64,000 nt of DNA, from assembly GCF_015751905.1 (NCBI RefSeq), contig NZ_JADOUF010000001.1, positions 558,001 through 622,000 of the forward strand. Reading direction: 5' to 3'. The position numbers and the translations under genes are program-made. The stretch is from Longispora fulva (GTDB lineage: Bacteria > Actinomycetota > Actinomycetes > Mycobacteriales > Micromonosporaceae). Below are positions 9,105 to 17,517 of the stretch, in pieces. Numbering within the stretch: the first letter of the stretch is position 1; every line of letters starts with the position of its first letter. The notes below the pieces were generated by a model. The model saw nothing but the letters and a program-made list of their open reading frames with translations. It made no database searches and was not told where the DNA came from.

Positions 9105-9458
9105 ATGATGGACATCAAGCGGAATGTGACGGTCGCGGCGGCTCTGGTCGCGCTCGGTGGCGGGCTCCTCGCGGGCACGGCGACCGCGGCGCAGGCCAGC
9201 ACGCCCGTGTGCAACGACCCGGAGTACAGCCTGGTGCAGGACGGCGGCACCCTGGTCGCCACCGCGTACAAGTACTGCAGCGGGATCCGGTACAGCCAGT
9301 CCGCGCTGATCCAGCGCAGCAACGCCGACGGCAGCTACACGAACCTGGTCAGCGGCGTCGGCCAGGTGGTGTACACGTGCGCGGGGACCGCGCCCAACAC
9401 CTACCGGGCGACCCTCAATGTCACGGTGCGCCGCACCATCCAGGCGAACTGCGGCTGA
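9105..9458 (+). CDS. Small secreted protein of unknown function
   Basis: A 117-residue protein with a clear Sec signal peptide (about 1-29, ending ATAAQAS). The mature part of about 88 residues has four cysteines (VCNDPEY, YKYCSG, VVYTCAG and the C-terminal ANCG), enough for two disulfides. Such small exported Cys-containing proteins are common in actinomycetes, and I recognise no family. The start is the first of two adjacent ATGs, with GGAGCG a few bases before. Confidence 0.7.
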   Translation: MMDIKRNVTVAAALVALGGGLLAGTATAAQASTPVCNDPEYSLVQDGGTLVATAYKYCSGIRYSQSALIQRSNADGSYTNLVSGVGQVVYTCAGTAPNTYRATLNVTVRRTIQANCG

Positions 9459-9465
9459 CAATGGT

Positions 9466-9523
9466 GGGTGTCCACCGGCCCGGCCGGCCGCCCGCCCCGG
9501 CGGCGCGCCACCGGTGGACACCC
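9466..9523. terminator. Hairpin after the secreted-protein gene
   Basis: Perfect 13-bp arms (GGGTGTCCACCGG / CCGGTGGACACCC) with a GC-rich 32-nt loop that can itself pair, starting seven bases after the stop. Confidence 0.6.
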
Positions 9524-9668
9524 CCGTTCAGCGTGGCACCGTTGGACGCCAGCCCCGCTCGGCGCGTAACCAGCGTCCACACGGCTGCGGTGCGAGGCCG
9601 GCGGACCGCGTCGTCAGCGGGCCAACGCCGCCGGGACGTCCGCGCCGTCGACGCCCGCGCCGGCCGGC

Positions 9669-9941
9669 CTGCCCGCCGGCACCTGCGTCCACCGCCACCG
9701 CACCCGCAACGAACTCGGCGAGCACGCCGAGCGCTGCTCCCACGGCTTCGTCACCCGTGTCGCCACTGTGCTCGGCGACCCCGAGCGGGCCCGACTGCTG
9801 ATCGCCCTCCTCGACGGCCTCTTCGCCGACGAGTTGATCCGGGGCGCGCCCCGACCCGACCCGGCGACACTGCGCCGGCGGGTCGCGGCGGTCGACTCCC
9901 ACGCGATGGTCGACGTCGCGACGCCGCCGTCTCGGTCCTGA
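9669..9941 (+). pseudogene. C-terminal remnant of a TetR-family regulator
   Basis: The frame ending at TGA 9939-9941 contains ERARLLIALLDGLFADELIR and then PDPATLRRRVAAV, typical of the ligand-binding C-terminal helices of TetR-type regulators. Upstream the frame loses similarity and there is no helix-turn-helix or start. About 85-90 codons of a normally 190-residue protein remain. Confidence 0.55.
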
Positions 9942-10024
9942 CCTGCGAAACCCTCGCGGCGGATCTGGCGACAGGTGATACCTTGAACTACTATGCATCA
10001 TGGTTCTAGGGATGGAGGTGCGCG

Positions 10025-10378
10025 GTGCACATCACGAAGGACCTGGTGGCCGCAGCGGCAACGCCGATGGTGCTGGGCATCCTCGCCCAGGGGGAAAGCT
10101 ACGGCTACGCGATCATCAAGCAGATCCTCGAGCTGTCCGGCGGGAACCTCGAGTGGACCGAGGGCCTGCTCTACCCGCTCCTGCACCGGCTCGAACGCCT
10201 CGGCCACGTCGAGGCGACCTGGCGCACCGCGGCCGGTGAGCGCAGGCGCAAGTACTACAGCATCACCGACCAGGGCCGCGCGGAACTCGCCGAGCAACGG
10301 CGTCAGTGGGCCGCGGTGATCGACGCGCTGAAGGGCGCGTGGCAGCTGACCGTCCCGGCACTGGAGGCCCAGGCGTGA
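10025..10378 (+). CDS. PadR-family transcriptional regulator
   Basis: A 117-residue winged-helix regulator of the PadR family: VLGILAQGESYGYAIIKQI (helix 1-2), LYPLLHRLERLGHVEATW (recognition helix and wing), RKYYSITDQGRAELAEQR. It most likely represses its own operon and responds to a ligand. It starts with GTG and its TGA overlaps the GTG of the following membrane-protein gene, so the two are coupled. This regulator-plus-membrane-protein arrangement is common in actinomycetes. Confidence 0.9.
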   Translation: MHITKDLVAAAATPMVLGILAQGESYGYAIIKQILELSGGNLEWTEGLLYPLLHRLERLGHVEATWRTAAGERRRKYYSITDQGRAELAEQRRQWAAVIDALKGAWQLTVPALEAQA

Positions 10379-11763
10379 CATCCGAACCAACCGGTCCCGA
10401 CCCGGCCCTGGAGGAGCAGATCTCCCAGTGGCGCGGCTACGTCCGCCACCACCGGGGGATCAGCGAGTCCGACGTGGACGAGCTCGAGGACCACCTCCGA
10501 GGCACCGTCGCGGACCTCTCCTCGGCCGGGCTACGCCCCGACGAGGCGTTCCTGATCGGCGTCAAGCGGCTCGGGGCGCTCGACGCCCTCTCCCGCGAGT
10601 TCGCCCGCGAACACTCGGGCAGGCTGTGGAAGCAGCTCGTCCTCGGCGGTGATCAGGGCCCTGCGGGCGCGGACCGCGCGGGCAACGGCTGGCTGACGAT
10701 GCTGGTGTTCGCCGTGCTCGCCGCCGCGGCCATCAAGGTCCCGGCGCTGTTCGGCGTCCACATGGACAGCGTCGCCGGCGCCACCTTCTACCTGCGCAAC
10801 GCCAGCCTGCTCGCCCTGGCGCCGATGGTGGCGTTCCTGGGCTGGCGTCGCCGGATCGGCGTACCCGTCATCGCCGTGCTCGTCGCCTGCTACGGCGCCG
10901 CCGCCGTCGCGATCAACAGCTACCCCTTCGCCACCGACACCGCGCACACCCTGATCCTGGCGGCACTGCACCTGCCGCTGGTGCTGTGGTTCACCGGCGG
11001 CCTGGCCTACACGGGCGCGGACTGGCGGACGCACGCCCGCTGGATGGACTTCCTCCGCTTCACCGGCGAATGGTTCATCTACTACGTCCTGATCGCGCTC
11101 GGCGGCGGACTGCTCACCGGCGTGACCGTCGCGACGTTCAACGCCATCGGCGTCAACGTCGAGACGTTCGTCCCGCAGTGGCTGCTGCCCTGCGGCGCGA
11201 CCGCCGCCGTCGTGGTCGCCGCGTGGCTCGTGGAGGCCAAACAGGGCGTGATCGAGAACATGGCCCCGGTGCTCACCCGGGTCTTCACCCCGCTGTTCGC
11301 CGTCCTGCTGGTCGCGTTCGTCACGGCCGTGCTGGTGACCGGGCACGGCATCCAGGTCCAACGCGACATCCTGATCCTGTTCAACGTGGTGCTCGTGGTG
11401 GTGCTCGGGCTCGTGCTCTACTCGATCTCCGCCCGCGACCCGCTGGCCCGGCCAGGATTCTTCGACTGGCTGCAGCTGGTGCTCATCGTGAGCGCGCTGG
11501 CGATGGACGTCCTCGTCCTGCTGGCGGTCTACGGCCGCACCGCCGACTCCTACGGCTTCACCCCGAACCGGGTCGCCGCGCTCGGCGAGAACGTCGTCCT
11601 GCTGGGCAACCTTGCCTGGTCGGCGGTGCTGCTCGGCACTTTCCTGCTGCGCCGGTCGCCCTTCAGTCGACTGGAGCGGTGGCAGACCACCTACGTACCA
11701 GTCTATCTGTTGTGGACCGCCGCGGTGGTCGCCCTCTTCCCGCCGCTGTTCGACTACCGCTAG
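10375..11763 (+). CDS. PadR-associated membrane protein with permease-prefix domain
   Basis: A 462-residue membrane protein. The N-terminal roughly 85 residues are soluble and match the permease prefix domain that accompanies PadR regulators (WRGYVRHHRGISESDVDELE, then LIGVKRLGALDALSREFARE). About 11-12 hydrophobic segments follow. It lacks the FtsX-type repeats of ABC permeases, so transport activity is not shown. It is probably the effector or target controlled by the PadR protein. Confidence 0.75.
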   Translation: MTSEPTGPDPALEEQISQWRGYVRHHRGISESDVDELEDHLRGTVADLSSAGLRPDEAFLIGVKRLGALDALSREFAREHSGRLWKQLVLGGDQGPAGADRAGNGWLTMLVFAVLAAAAIKVPALFGVHMDSVAGATFYLRNASLLALAPMVAFLGWRRRIGVPVIAVLVACYGAAAVAINSYPFATDTAHTLILAALHLPLVLWFTGGLAYTGADWRTHARWMDFLRFTGEWFIYYVLIALGGGLLTGVTVATFNAIGVNVETFVPQWLLPCGATAAVVVAAWLVEAKQGVIENMAPVLTRVFTPLFAVLLVAFVTAVLVTGHGIQVQRDILILFNVVLVVVLGLVLYSISARDPLARPGFFDWLQLVLIVSALAMDVLVLLAVYGRTADSYGFTPNRVAALGENVVLLGNLAWSAVLLGTFLLRRSPFSRLERWQTTYVPVYLLWTAAVVALFPPLFDYR

Positions 11764-11775
11764 GCCGACGGCCGG

Positions 11776-11861
11776 TCAGGGGATGAGCACGAGCTTGCCG
11801 GGAGCGTGCCCGGCGAGGCCGATCTCGTGATCCTTCGCGGCGTCGGAGTCCTCCACCCGCT
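11776..11861 (-). pseudogene. C-terminal scrap of a quinone-oxidoreductase-like gene
   Basis: On the minus strand the codons before TGA (11778-11776) read EIGLAGHAPGKLVLIP. This is the usual last strand of zinc-type alcohol dehydrogenase/quinone reductase proteins, whose ends are of the type 'AHR..EAGH..GK.VL.P'. Only about 28 codons are recognisable and nothing upstream matches. Confidence 0.4.
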
Positions 11862-11891
11862 CACCGCCACCCCGACCAGCTGAGACGGAGA

Positions 11892-11919
11892 GAGCGGGCC
11901 GGGAAGTCCCGGCCCGCTC
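11892..11919. terminator. Strong bidirectional hairpin
   Basis: Perfect 13-bp arms (GAGCGGGCCGGGA / TCCCGGCCCGCTC) with a 2-base centre, placed between the convergent membrane-protein gene and the large secreted-protein gene. Confidence 0.75.
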
Positions 11920-11935
11920 CCGTTCTCCGATCGGG

Positions 11936-14839
11936 TCAGTGCGGCAGCAGCGCCCGCTGACACTTGGTGCCCGCGTTGGGCACCGTCGGGATGAACGCCA
12001 TCGCGTCGAAGGCGATGTCGGCGTAGCTGGCGGGGTTCGCCGCGTCGATGTTGTTCAGCTCGACCCGGGCCCCGAGCCCGAGTGAGTAGTTTCCGATGGA
12101 CACCCACAGGTCGGTGCCGTGGGCGGCGCTCTGGTCGATGAGACACTGCTCGGAGTCGGTGTGGGAGTCAGCCACCCCGTTGCCGTATCCGGTCGGATGG
12201 ACGACGTACCGGGCGGTGGTGTACTCGCCGCCGTGGCTGGGCAGGTGGACGAAGATGTCGTAGTTCTTCAGCTGGCCCGGCGCGACGTCGAGGTCCGGGG
12301 ACCACATGCCGGTGACCTGGTAGAACTTGTTGGTCGGGATGCCGGTGAAGTCCCGCTCGACGGTGTGGGTGAACCAGATGTGCCCGTCGTATCCGGCACC
12401 GGCCTGATGCGTGTCGATCAGCCCGAACTGGCTGGAGAAGCGCAGGGTGAACTTTCCGTCGTTGGCTGGCAGGTTGCTGCACCCCAACGCGTACTGGGAC
12501 GTGTCGTTGAGGTCGTAGACGACAGTCGCCGGGCCGCCCAGCGGGTCGTGGGACGTGTCGTCGGAGGCGTCGATCCGGGAGCAGTCGCGGTCGTAGATCC
12601 GCTGCACGCCGGGCTCCGCCGCGCCGGCGCCGTACGTCAGCTTCTCCTTGGCGCAGGCGCCGTTGGAGCAGTCGGCGAAGGTCACGTCGCCGTGCCACCA
12701 GCACGACCAGTCCCAGTTCGGGCACGGGTCGGCGTTCGCGGCGTTGCAGTTGTTGGTGGCGGAGCAGAACGTGTCGCGGTGCGGCAGGGACAGGTGCCCG
12801 GCGATGTTGTTGGTGATCGGCGTGGCGTACGCGCCGGTAGACGGGCTGCCCTTCAACTGGGGGGTCTCGACCCAGCCCATGATCCGCTCGGGGTAGGACC
12901 AGTGGCTGGGCGTCGCGGCGTCGGCGTACGTGAACCGGAGGAACGGTTCCCGGTTGGCCGGGTAGGACGGGTTCGCCGGGTTGTTGAGGTAGCCGACGCC
13001 GAAGTTGCCCTCGGAGTGGCTGGCGTACGCGGTCGAGTGGTAGCCGCTGTTGTAGGCCCACACCGCCAGGAACCAGTTCTCGATCCATGTCGGGTCGTTG
13101 TTGTTGACGGAGCTCGCCGGGTTGTCCCCGGAGACCTCGTTCCACTTGTCGATGAGGATGTTCATGGCGGCGGAGATGTTCGCCGCGTAGTCGGTGGCCA
13201 GGGCGATCTGCTGTGACCGGGTGTAGAGAGTGCTTCCCGTCCGCATGCCGTCGGTGACCTGGCCGATGCCGTAGCCGCAGTCGGACTTCGAGTAGTCGAT
13301 CTGGGCCTCGCCGTCGCGGTTGCCGTAGTAGTCGGACACCAGCGGGTTGCCGGTGTCACCGGGGACGGCGTGCCAGGACGCCTGCGACAGGTTGGTCTCC
13401 TGCGCCAGGATCGCGAGCAGGAGCTGCGCCGGCACGGTGCCGCCGTCCCGGACGCTGTGCGGGGGGAACATGCCCTGCGGCGAGTACGCCGGCTGGCCGG
13501 TCTTGAGGTAGTTGGCCGGGCGCTGGGTGGTCAACCGACCGTGCACGGCCTGGTCGACCGCCCACTCGACCATGTTCGGACTGGGCTGGAACGCCTGGAT
13601 CTGCGGATCGTTGCGGCCGACCGCGCAGCCCGGGGTGCTGGTGTCAGCGGTGAGCGACGGGCGGTTGGTCGCCGTCGTAGGGATGGCGTCCAGTGTCGGC
13701 GCCGCGGACGTCGTGACCGTACCGGTGCTGATCCGCCCGGTCCGGGTGGCCCGCACCGTCACCATCATCGTGCCGGCGTCCCGGGCGTCCGGGCGCGCCA
13801 GTGGCGCGGCGACGCTCCGGCCGGCCTGTCGGGTCAGGATCTCCTGGGCGAGCAGGTGGCCCTGGGCCGACACGGCCTGCACCTGCCGGTCGCTGGTCAG
13901 CTTCGACAGCTCGGCGACGGTTCCCGGGACGGCGTTCGTGTCTCCGACCACCGCGTTCCCGCCGCCGACGAGCCCGAACAGTTGCAGCTTGTTCCAGGGG
14001 CCCGTGCCGATCTGGGTGACCTTGCCCCGCGCGAACCGCTGGACGACGGCCTTGTCCTTGTCGACCGAGGCCACGTCGATGCCGTTGTGCGCGGTGGCCT
14101 GGACCGCGAACGGGGTGCCCTGCGGCGTGCCGACGGGCGTGAGCTCCCCGGCCGGGCCGATCTTGACCAGGGCGCCGTGCGCGATGCCGTAGTCGCCGTC
14201 CGGTGCCGGCGTCGGGGTGGTCAGTTGCGCGGCGATCCGACGGGTACCGGTGACCTTCGCCGCCGCCGCGTCGACGGCGAGCAGGTCGGTCTGCTGTTTC
14301 CCGTCGTCGCCGCCGATCACCCGGGTCAGCAGCGCCCTGTCGCCGGGCCCGCAGGCGGGGTTGAAGTAGGCGAGCTGCACGCCCTCGGCGACCTTGGTCG
14401 CCTTGCCCGTGCGGGTGTCGACCACTGCGGCCAGTCCGCCCGCGGCGAGCAGCCTCGGCGTGGAGGCGGCCGCGGCCGGCGCGTAGACCGCGACCGCGTA
14501 CCGGCCGGAGCCGGTGACGCAGACCTGACCGGTCCACGGCCCCTGGTCGAGTGCCGAGGCGGTCAGCGTGGCGAGGGTCGTCCAGGCGAAGGCGTCCTTC
14601 TCCCGGGCGACGTACAGGTGGAAGCCCTTGCTGTCTCCGGCGCCCGTGACCAGCACGTCGGAAGAGTTTCGCCAGCCGGGGGCGAGAGCGGCGTCGGTCT
14701 CGGCGACCGCGCCCTGCCCGGCCGGCACCGGAGCGGGTTTCGGCGGGGCGGCCTCGGCGGACTGCGCCGCGAGGCCCAGCCCTACCGTGGTGGCCGCGAA
14801 GGCCGCCAGTAGTCGGGTTCTGTTACTGGAAAAGCGCAT
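11936..14839 (-). CDS. Large secreted protein with lytic-transglycosylase-like and golvesin-like domains
   Basis: A 967-residue exported protein. The signal peptide covers about 1-30 (AQSAEA). Residues about 40-340 look like beta-propeller repeats. About 430-600 carries a lysozyme/SLT-like module: LLLAILAQETNLSQASW, with a Glu near residue 475 in the catalytic place, and CGYGIGQVTDGM near 525, followed by aromatic repeats. The last roughly 180 residues resemble the golvesin/Xly C-terminal binding domain (TLRFSSQFGLIDTH, GHIWFTHT). It probably cuts or binds cell-wall glycan outside the cell. The small DUF2690 gene lies just upstream. Confidence 0.7.
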   Translation of the reverse strand: MRFSSNRTRLLAAFAATTVGLGLAAQSAEAAPPKPAPVPAGQGAVAETDAALAPGWRNSSDVLVTGAGDSKGFHLYVAREKDAFAWTTLATLTASALDQGPWTGQVCVTGSGRYAVAVYAPAAAASTPRLLAAGGLAAVVDTRTGKATKVAEGVQLAYFNPACGPGDRALLTRVIGGDDGKQQTDLLAVDAAAAKVTGTRRIAAQLTTPTPAPDGDYGIAHGALVKIGPAGELTPVGTPQGTPFAVQATAHNGIDVASVDKDKAVVQRFARGKVTQIGTGPWNKLQLFGLVGGGNAVVGDTNAVPGTVAELSKLTSDRQVQAVSAQGHLLAQEILTRQAGRSVAAPLARPDARDAGTMMVTVRATRTGRISTGTVTTSAAPTLDAIPTTATNRPSLTADTSTPGCAVGRNDPQIQAFQPSPNMVEWAVDQAVHGRLTTQRPANYLKTGQPAYSPQGMFPPHSVRDGGTVPAQLLLAILAQETNLSQASWHAVPGDTGNPLVSDYYGNRDGEAQIDYSKSDCGYGIGQVTDGMRTGSTLYTRSQQIALATDYAANISAAMNILIDKWNEVSGDNPASSVNNNDPTWIENWFLAVWAYNSGYHSTAYASHSEGNFGVGYLNNPANPSYPANREPFLRFTYADAATPSHWSYPERIMGWVETPQLKGSPSTGAYATPITNNIAGHLSLPHRDTFCSATNNCNAANADPCPNWDWSCWWHGDVTFADCSNGACAKEKLTYGAGAAEPGVQRIYDRDCSRIDASDDTSHDPLGGPATVVYDLNDTSQYALGCSNLPANDGKFTLRFSSQFGLIDTHQAGAGYDGHIWFTHTVERDFTGIPTNKFYQVTGMWSPDLDVAPGQLKNYDIFVHLPSHGGEYTTARYVVHPTGYGNGVADSHTDSEQCLIDQSAAHGTDLWVSIGNYSLGLGARVELNNIDAANPASYADIAFDAMAFIPTVPNAGTKCQRALLPH

Positions 14840-14877
14840 GGTTGTACCCCGTGTGTGTGAAGCGGAAGTGCGGAAGG

Positions 14878-15357
14878 CTAGCGGGTGCCGGAGATGCAGG
14901 GGTTGGAGCCCGAGTCGTCCCCGACGCCGATGTAGGTCGCGCAGTAGGTGAACGAGTTGTCCCAGTCAGCCATGGGCGTCTCGTAGGTGCCGGGCCCGTG
15001 CGCCCTGCTGTCGACGTTCCGCGACGTGTTCGAGTACGCGGACGTCACGAACACGATGAGGTCGCGGAAGTCACCCTCGGTGTGGGTGGTGTAGTCGGCC
15101 CAGGCGGCGTGGCACGCCGGCGAATACCACAGACCCCCCACGGCCGGAGCCGTGCCGGTCGGAGTGGTGCTGTCCTGGACCGTGAAGCCGCCGATGGCGT
15201 ACCGGTCGGCGTTGCAGCCCATGTCGACCGCTTGTTTCCCGTTGCACCCTGAGCCCCGGCACTGCGCCGACGCTGCGGCGGGCTGGGCTGGTGCTGTTGC
15301 CACTGCGCTGGCGGCCAGAGTCAGCCCACACAGCAGCAGCGCGGATAATCTGCGCAT
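14878..15357 (-). CDS. Secreted DUF2690-type protein
   Basis: A 159-residue exported protein with a signal peptide ending near AQPAAAS. The mature part begins CRGSGCNGKQAVDMGC, the Cys pattern of DUF2690 proteins, which are small secreted actinomycete proteins sometimes fused to regulators or found beside cell-wall enzymes. Six cysteines suggest disulfides. It is 38 bases upstream of the large secreted protein and probably in the same transcript. Its function is unknown. Confidence 0.7.
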   Translation of the reverse strand: MRRLSALLLCGLTLAASAVATAPAQPAAASAQCRGSGCNGKQAVDMGCNADRYAIGGFTVQDSTTPTGTAPAVGGLWYSPACHAAWADYTTHTEGDFRDLIVFVTSAYSNTSRNVDSRAHGPGTYETPMADWDNSFTYCATYIGVGDDSGSNPCISGTR

Positions 15358-15551
15358 TTCATGCTCCCCGTTGGATATGGCGTCGGTGACCGGGCGGGTT
15401 CTGTGTCGACGATGGAGGATGGATCGCCCGTTTGGTCACCTGTGGTTGGTGCGCCCCAAAACGTATTGCCCATTGTGCGAGAATGTCAACGGTCTATGTG
15501 AAATGAGCCGTCCTAGGGGGACGGTCGACAGCAACACACGGGGGATCGACG

Positions 15552-16208
15552 GTGGCGAACGAGAGCATGGACGGTCAGGGCGACTCGGGACCGGCGGGAA
15601 GACCGCGCCGGAATCGCATCGCGGCGATCTGGATCGGCGTCGTCCTGGTCCTGGTGCTCGGCGCGGTCGCCTGGTGGGCGTTCCCCGACCACGACGGGAC
15701 CCTGAGCGGAGCTGGGCAGCCGCGGTCCCCGGCCACGCCGACCGGCGGGTCGCCGGCCCCGGGCGCCACGGCGTCCCGGTCGCCCGGCCCCACGGTCCCC
15801 GACAGCAGCATCGCCGACACCACCCGCCAGCTGTCCGCCCAGTGGGGTGTCCCGCTCGTGCCGGGCGCCACCGCGTACAGCGCGAAATTCGTCAAACCGG
15901 GCACGAGTCGCAGCCTGTGGATGGTCGTCGGCCACGCCGTCGGCGACTCCGGCGACGGCCTCGGCAGCCTGATCTGTGAGACCTTCGGGCCTGATCTGGT
16001 CATCGACCAGGCGGCCCTGCAGGACCTCAAGGCCTGCCTCGCGCCGGTGCTGCGGGGGCCGGAGAAGACCTCGGTGCCCGAGTGGCTCGACCGGACCGCG
16101 CCGGGGTTGGCGAGCGACGGATTCAAGGATGAGGAGTTCGCGACGTTCCGGCTGCACCTGATCCACCGGGGGACCGAGGGCCTGCTCGTCCAGCTCAAAG
16201 CCAAGTAA
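15552..16208 (+). CDS. Membrane-anchored protein of unknown function
   Basis: A 218-residue protein with a short cytoplasmic tail (basic RPRRNR), one transmembrane helix (about 23-43), a Pro/Ser/Thr-rich extracellular linker (about 55-85) and a C-terminal domain of about 130 residues. The latter contains two cysteines (LICETFG, LKACLAP). I recognise no family. It starts with GTG 15552 and is divergent from the DUF2690 gene across a 194-base promoter region. Confidence 0.65.
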   Translation: MANESMDGQGDSGPAGRPRRNRIAAIWIGVVLVLVLGAVAWWAFPDHDGTLSGAGQPRSPATPTGGSPAPGATASRSPGPTVPDSSIADTTRQLSAQWGVPLVPGATAYSAKFVKPGTSRSLWMVVGHAVGDSGDGLGSLICETFGPDLVIDQAALQDLKACLAPVLRGPEKTSVPEWLDRTAPGLASDGFKDEEFATFRLHLIHRGTEGLLVQLKAK

Positions 16209-16353
16209 CGGCAGCTCGGGCCGCCGCGCCGTGCGCTCGGCGGTTCGTGCGGCGGACGCGACAGCGGCGCGGCACGTGGCGATGTGGACGGCCAGCAGCC
16301 GTGCGGCGTCGGGGATGTGGAAGCCGGGCACGTCGGCGGCCGCCACGGTGACG

Positions 16354-16626
16354 TCAGCCGACGCCGTCTCGGCCCGCCCGCCGCGTGGCGGCGGTCAGGG
16401 CGGCGCGGATCGCCACGGCGGTGGGCAGGTCCAGACGGCAGGAGGCTCCGCCACCGTTGGCACCCATGACGTCGGTGCCGTTGACGAGCACGGAAGGCGA
16501 CGGGTACTCGCCGACCAGCTCGACGAACTCCACAGGAAGCCCGTGTTCTGCCAGGCAGGCGCGTAGCAGTTCGCGCGCCGGTACCAGGTTCGGGCAGTCG
16601 GGCACGGACCGCAGTTCGATCAGCAC
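16354..16626 (-). CDS. Small thioredoxin-fold-like protein beside arsR
   Basis: A 90-residue protein, starting at GTG 16626 with GGATGAG just upstream. It has a thioredoxin-like layout: first strand VLIELRSVPDCPN with one Cys, LPVEFVELVGEYPSPSVLVNG (cis-Pro region), then ASCRLD near the end. Genes of this type are often found beside ArsR regulators, sometimes annotated as alkylmercury-lyase-like. It lacks a CxxC pair and may bind metal through single cysteines. It lies 37 bases downstream of the arsR-type gene. Confidence 0.6.
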   Translation of the reverse strand: MLIELRSVPDCPNLVPARELLRACLAEHGLPVEFVELVGEYPSPSVLVNGTDVMGANGGGASCRLDLPTAVAIRAALTAATRRAGRDGVG

Positions 16627-16663
16627 GTTCTCATCCTTCACCGCCCGGGACGCCGGATGTGGG

Positions 16664-17029
16664 CTACGCGGTCGCGAGGTTGAGCAGCCGCGACAGGGCG
16701 GTGATCTTCTCCGGGAGGACCCGGTAGTAGACCCAGGTGCCGCGCCGTTCGCCATCGATCAGGCCGGCCTCGCGCAGCACCTTGAGGTGGTGCGAGATCG
16801 TCGGCCCGGACAGGTCGATGGTGTCGGAGATGTCGCACACGCACGCCTCTCCTCCTTCCGCGGAAGCGATCATCGAGATCAGCCGCAGGCGGACCGGGTC
16901 CCCGAGTGCCTTGAACGCCGGGGCGAGTTCGTCGGCGGCCTCGGGGGTGACGGCCGCCGTGGTCAGGGGGGTGCAGCACGCCTCGGCGACGACGGGGGTG
17001 AGGGCGAGGACCGCTGGCTGCTTCGACAT
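16664..17029 (-). CDS. arsR: ArsR-family metalloregulator
   Basis: A 121-residue ArsR/SmtB winged-helix repressor: DPVRLRLISMIASAEGG, ACVCDISD (the ELCVCDL-type metal motif in the recognition region) and GPTISHHLKVLREAGLI. A second vicinal Cys pair (EACCTPL) sits near residue 18-19, so As(III) could be bound by three of these thiols. It is divergent from a Cys-Cys-repeat peptide gene, with an inverted-repeat operator candidate in the shared promoter. Confidence 0.88.
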   Translation of the reverse strand: MSKQPAVLALTPVVAEACCTPLTTAAVTPEAADELAPAFKALGDPVRLRLISMIASAEGGEACVCDISDTIDLSGPTISHHLKVLREAGLIDGERRGTWVYYRVLPEKITALSRLLNLATA

Positions 17030-17046
17030 ACCCCTAGGTTGACAGA

Positions 17047-17082
17047 TGTCGAATCAGTGTGCAAGCTTCTGTTACTTCGACA
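17047..17082. promoter_or_regulatory. Candidate ArsR operator
   Basis: Inverted repeat TGTCGAA (17047-17053) and TTCGACA (17076-17082), 22 bases apart, between the divergent arsR and Cys-rich peptide genes. A further ATTCGA follows at 17085-17090. Confidence 0.5.
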
Positions 17083-17104
17083 ACATTCGAGACAGGAGAT
17101 GGTC

Positions 17105-17329
17105 ATGACGGTAGAGAACATCCAGGTGGGCGACTTAGCGGGGGACCCGGCCGAGGCGCTGAACCCGGCTGCCGCGACTGGTGGCTGTTGCGGCAGCGCG
17201 ACCGCCTTGGACGAGGCTCCGGCGGGCACGTGCTGTGGGACTGCCGCCGCGGCGCAGGTGGCCGGGGCGTGCTGTGAACCGGGCGCGAAGGCCGAGGCGG
17301 TCGACGCCGGGGCTGGGTGCTGCGGATGA
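17105..17329 (+). CDS. Cys-Cys-repeat peptide, probable metalloid-binding
   Basis: A 74-residue peptide with four vicinal Cys pairs at regular intervals (GGCCGS, GTCCGT, GACCEP, GAGCCG) in an Ala/Gly-rich, otherwise featureless chain. Vicinal dithiols bind As(III) well. The gene is divergent from arsR with the operator between them, so a metalloid-buffering or delivery role is inferred. GGAG lies eight bases before ATG 17105; an in-frame ATG at 17099 is too close to it. It resembles metallothionein-like peptides only in cysteine content. Confidence 0.7.
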   Translation: MTVENIQVGDLAGDPAEALNPAAATGGCCGSATALDEAPAGTCCGTAAAAQVAGACCEPGAKAEAVDAGAGCCG

Positions 17330-17517
17330 CCGAGGTGTCGCCGGGGTCGACGCGCGCCGTCGGCCCCGGCCTCGCCGAGGTGCGCTTCGTGCTGGCAGGG
17401 CCGGTCGGCGATTCCCGGCGGTACCGGGTAGGCGAAGCGTGCCTGTCGAGGTTCGCGACCGCCGCCGACATCGTCATGGGCAAGCCCGCCCCCGACCCGG
17501 GGGGCCGCTGCTCATGA
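17326..17517 (+). CDS. Small protein coupled to the Cys-rich peptide
   Basis: A 63-residue frame starting ATGA over the stop of the Cys-rich gene and ending ATGA over the start of the acetyltransferase remnant, which is good evidence for translation. The sequence (EVRFVLAGPVGDSRRYRVGE and so on) has a single Cys and no family I recognise. It could itself be a shortened relic, because the next gene is broken. Confidence 0.45.
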   Translation: MTEVSPGSTRAVGPGLAEVRFVLAGPVGDSRRYRVGEACLSRFATAADIVMGKPAPDPGGRCS

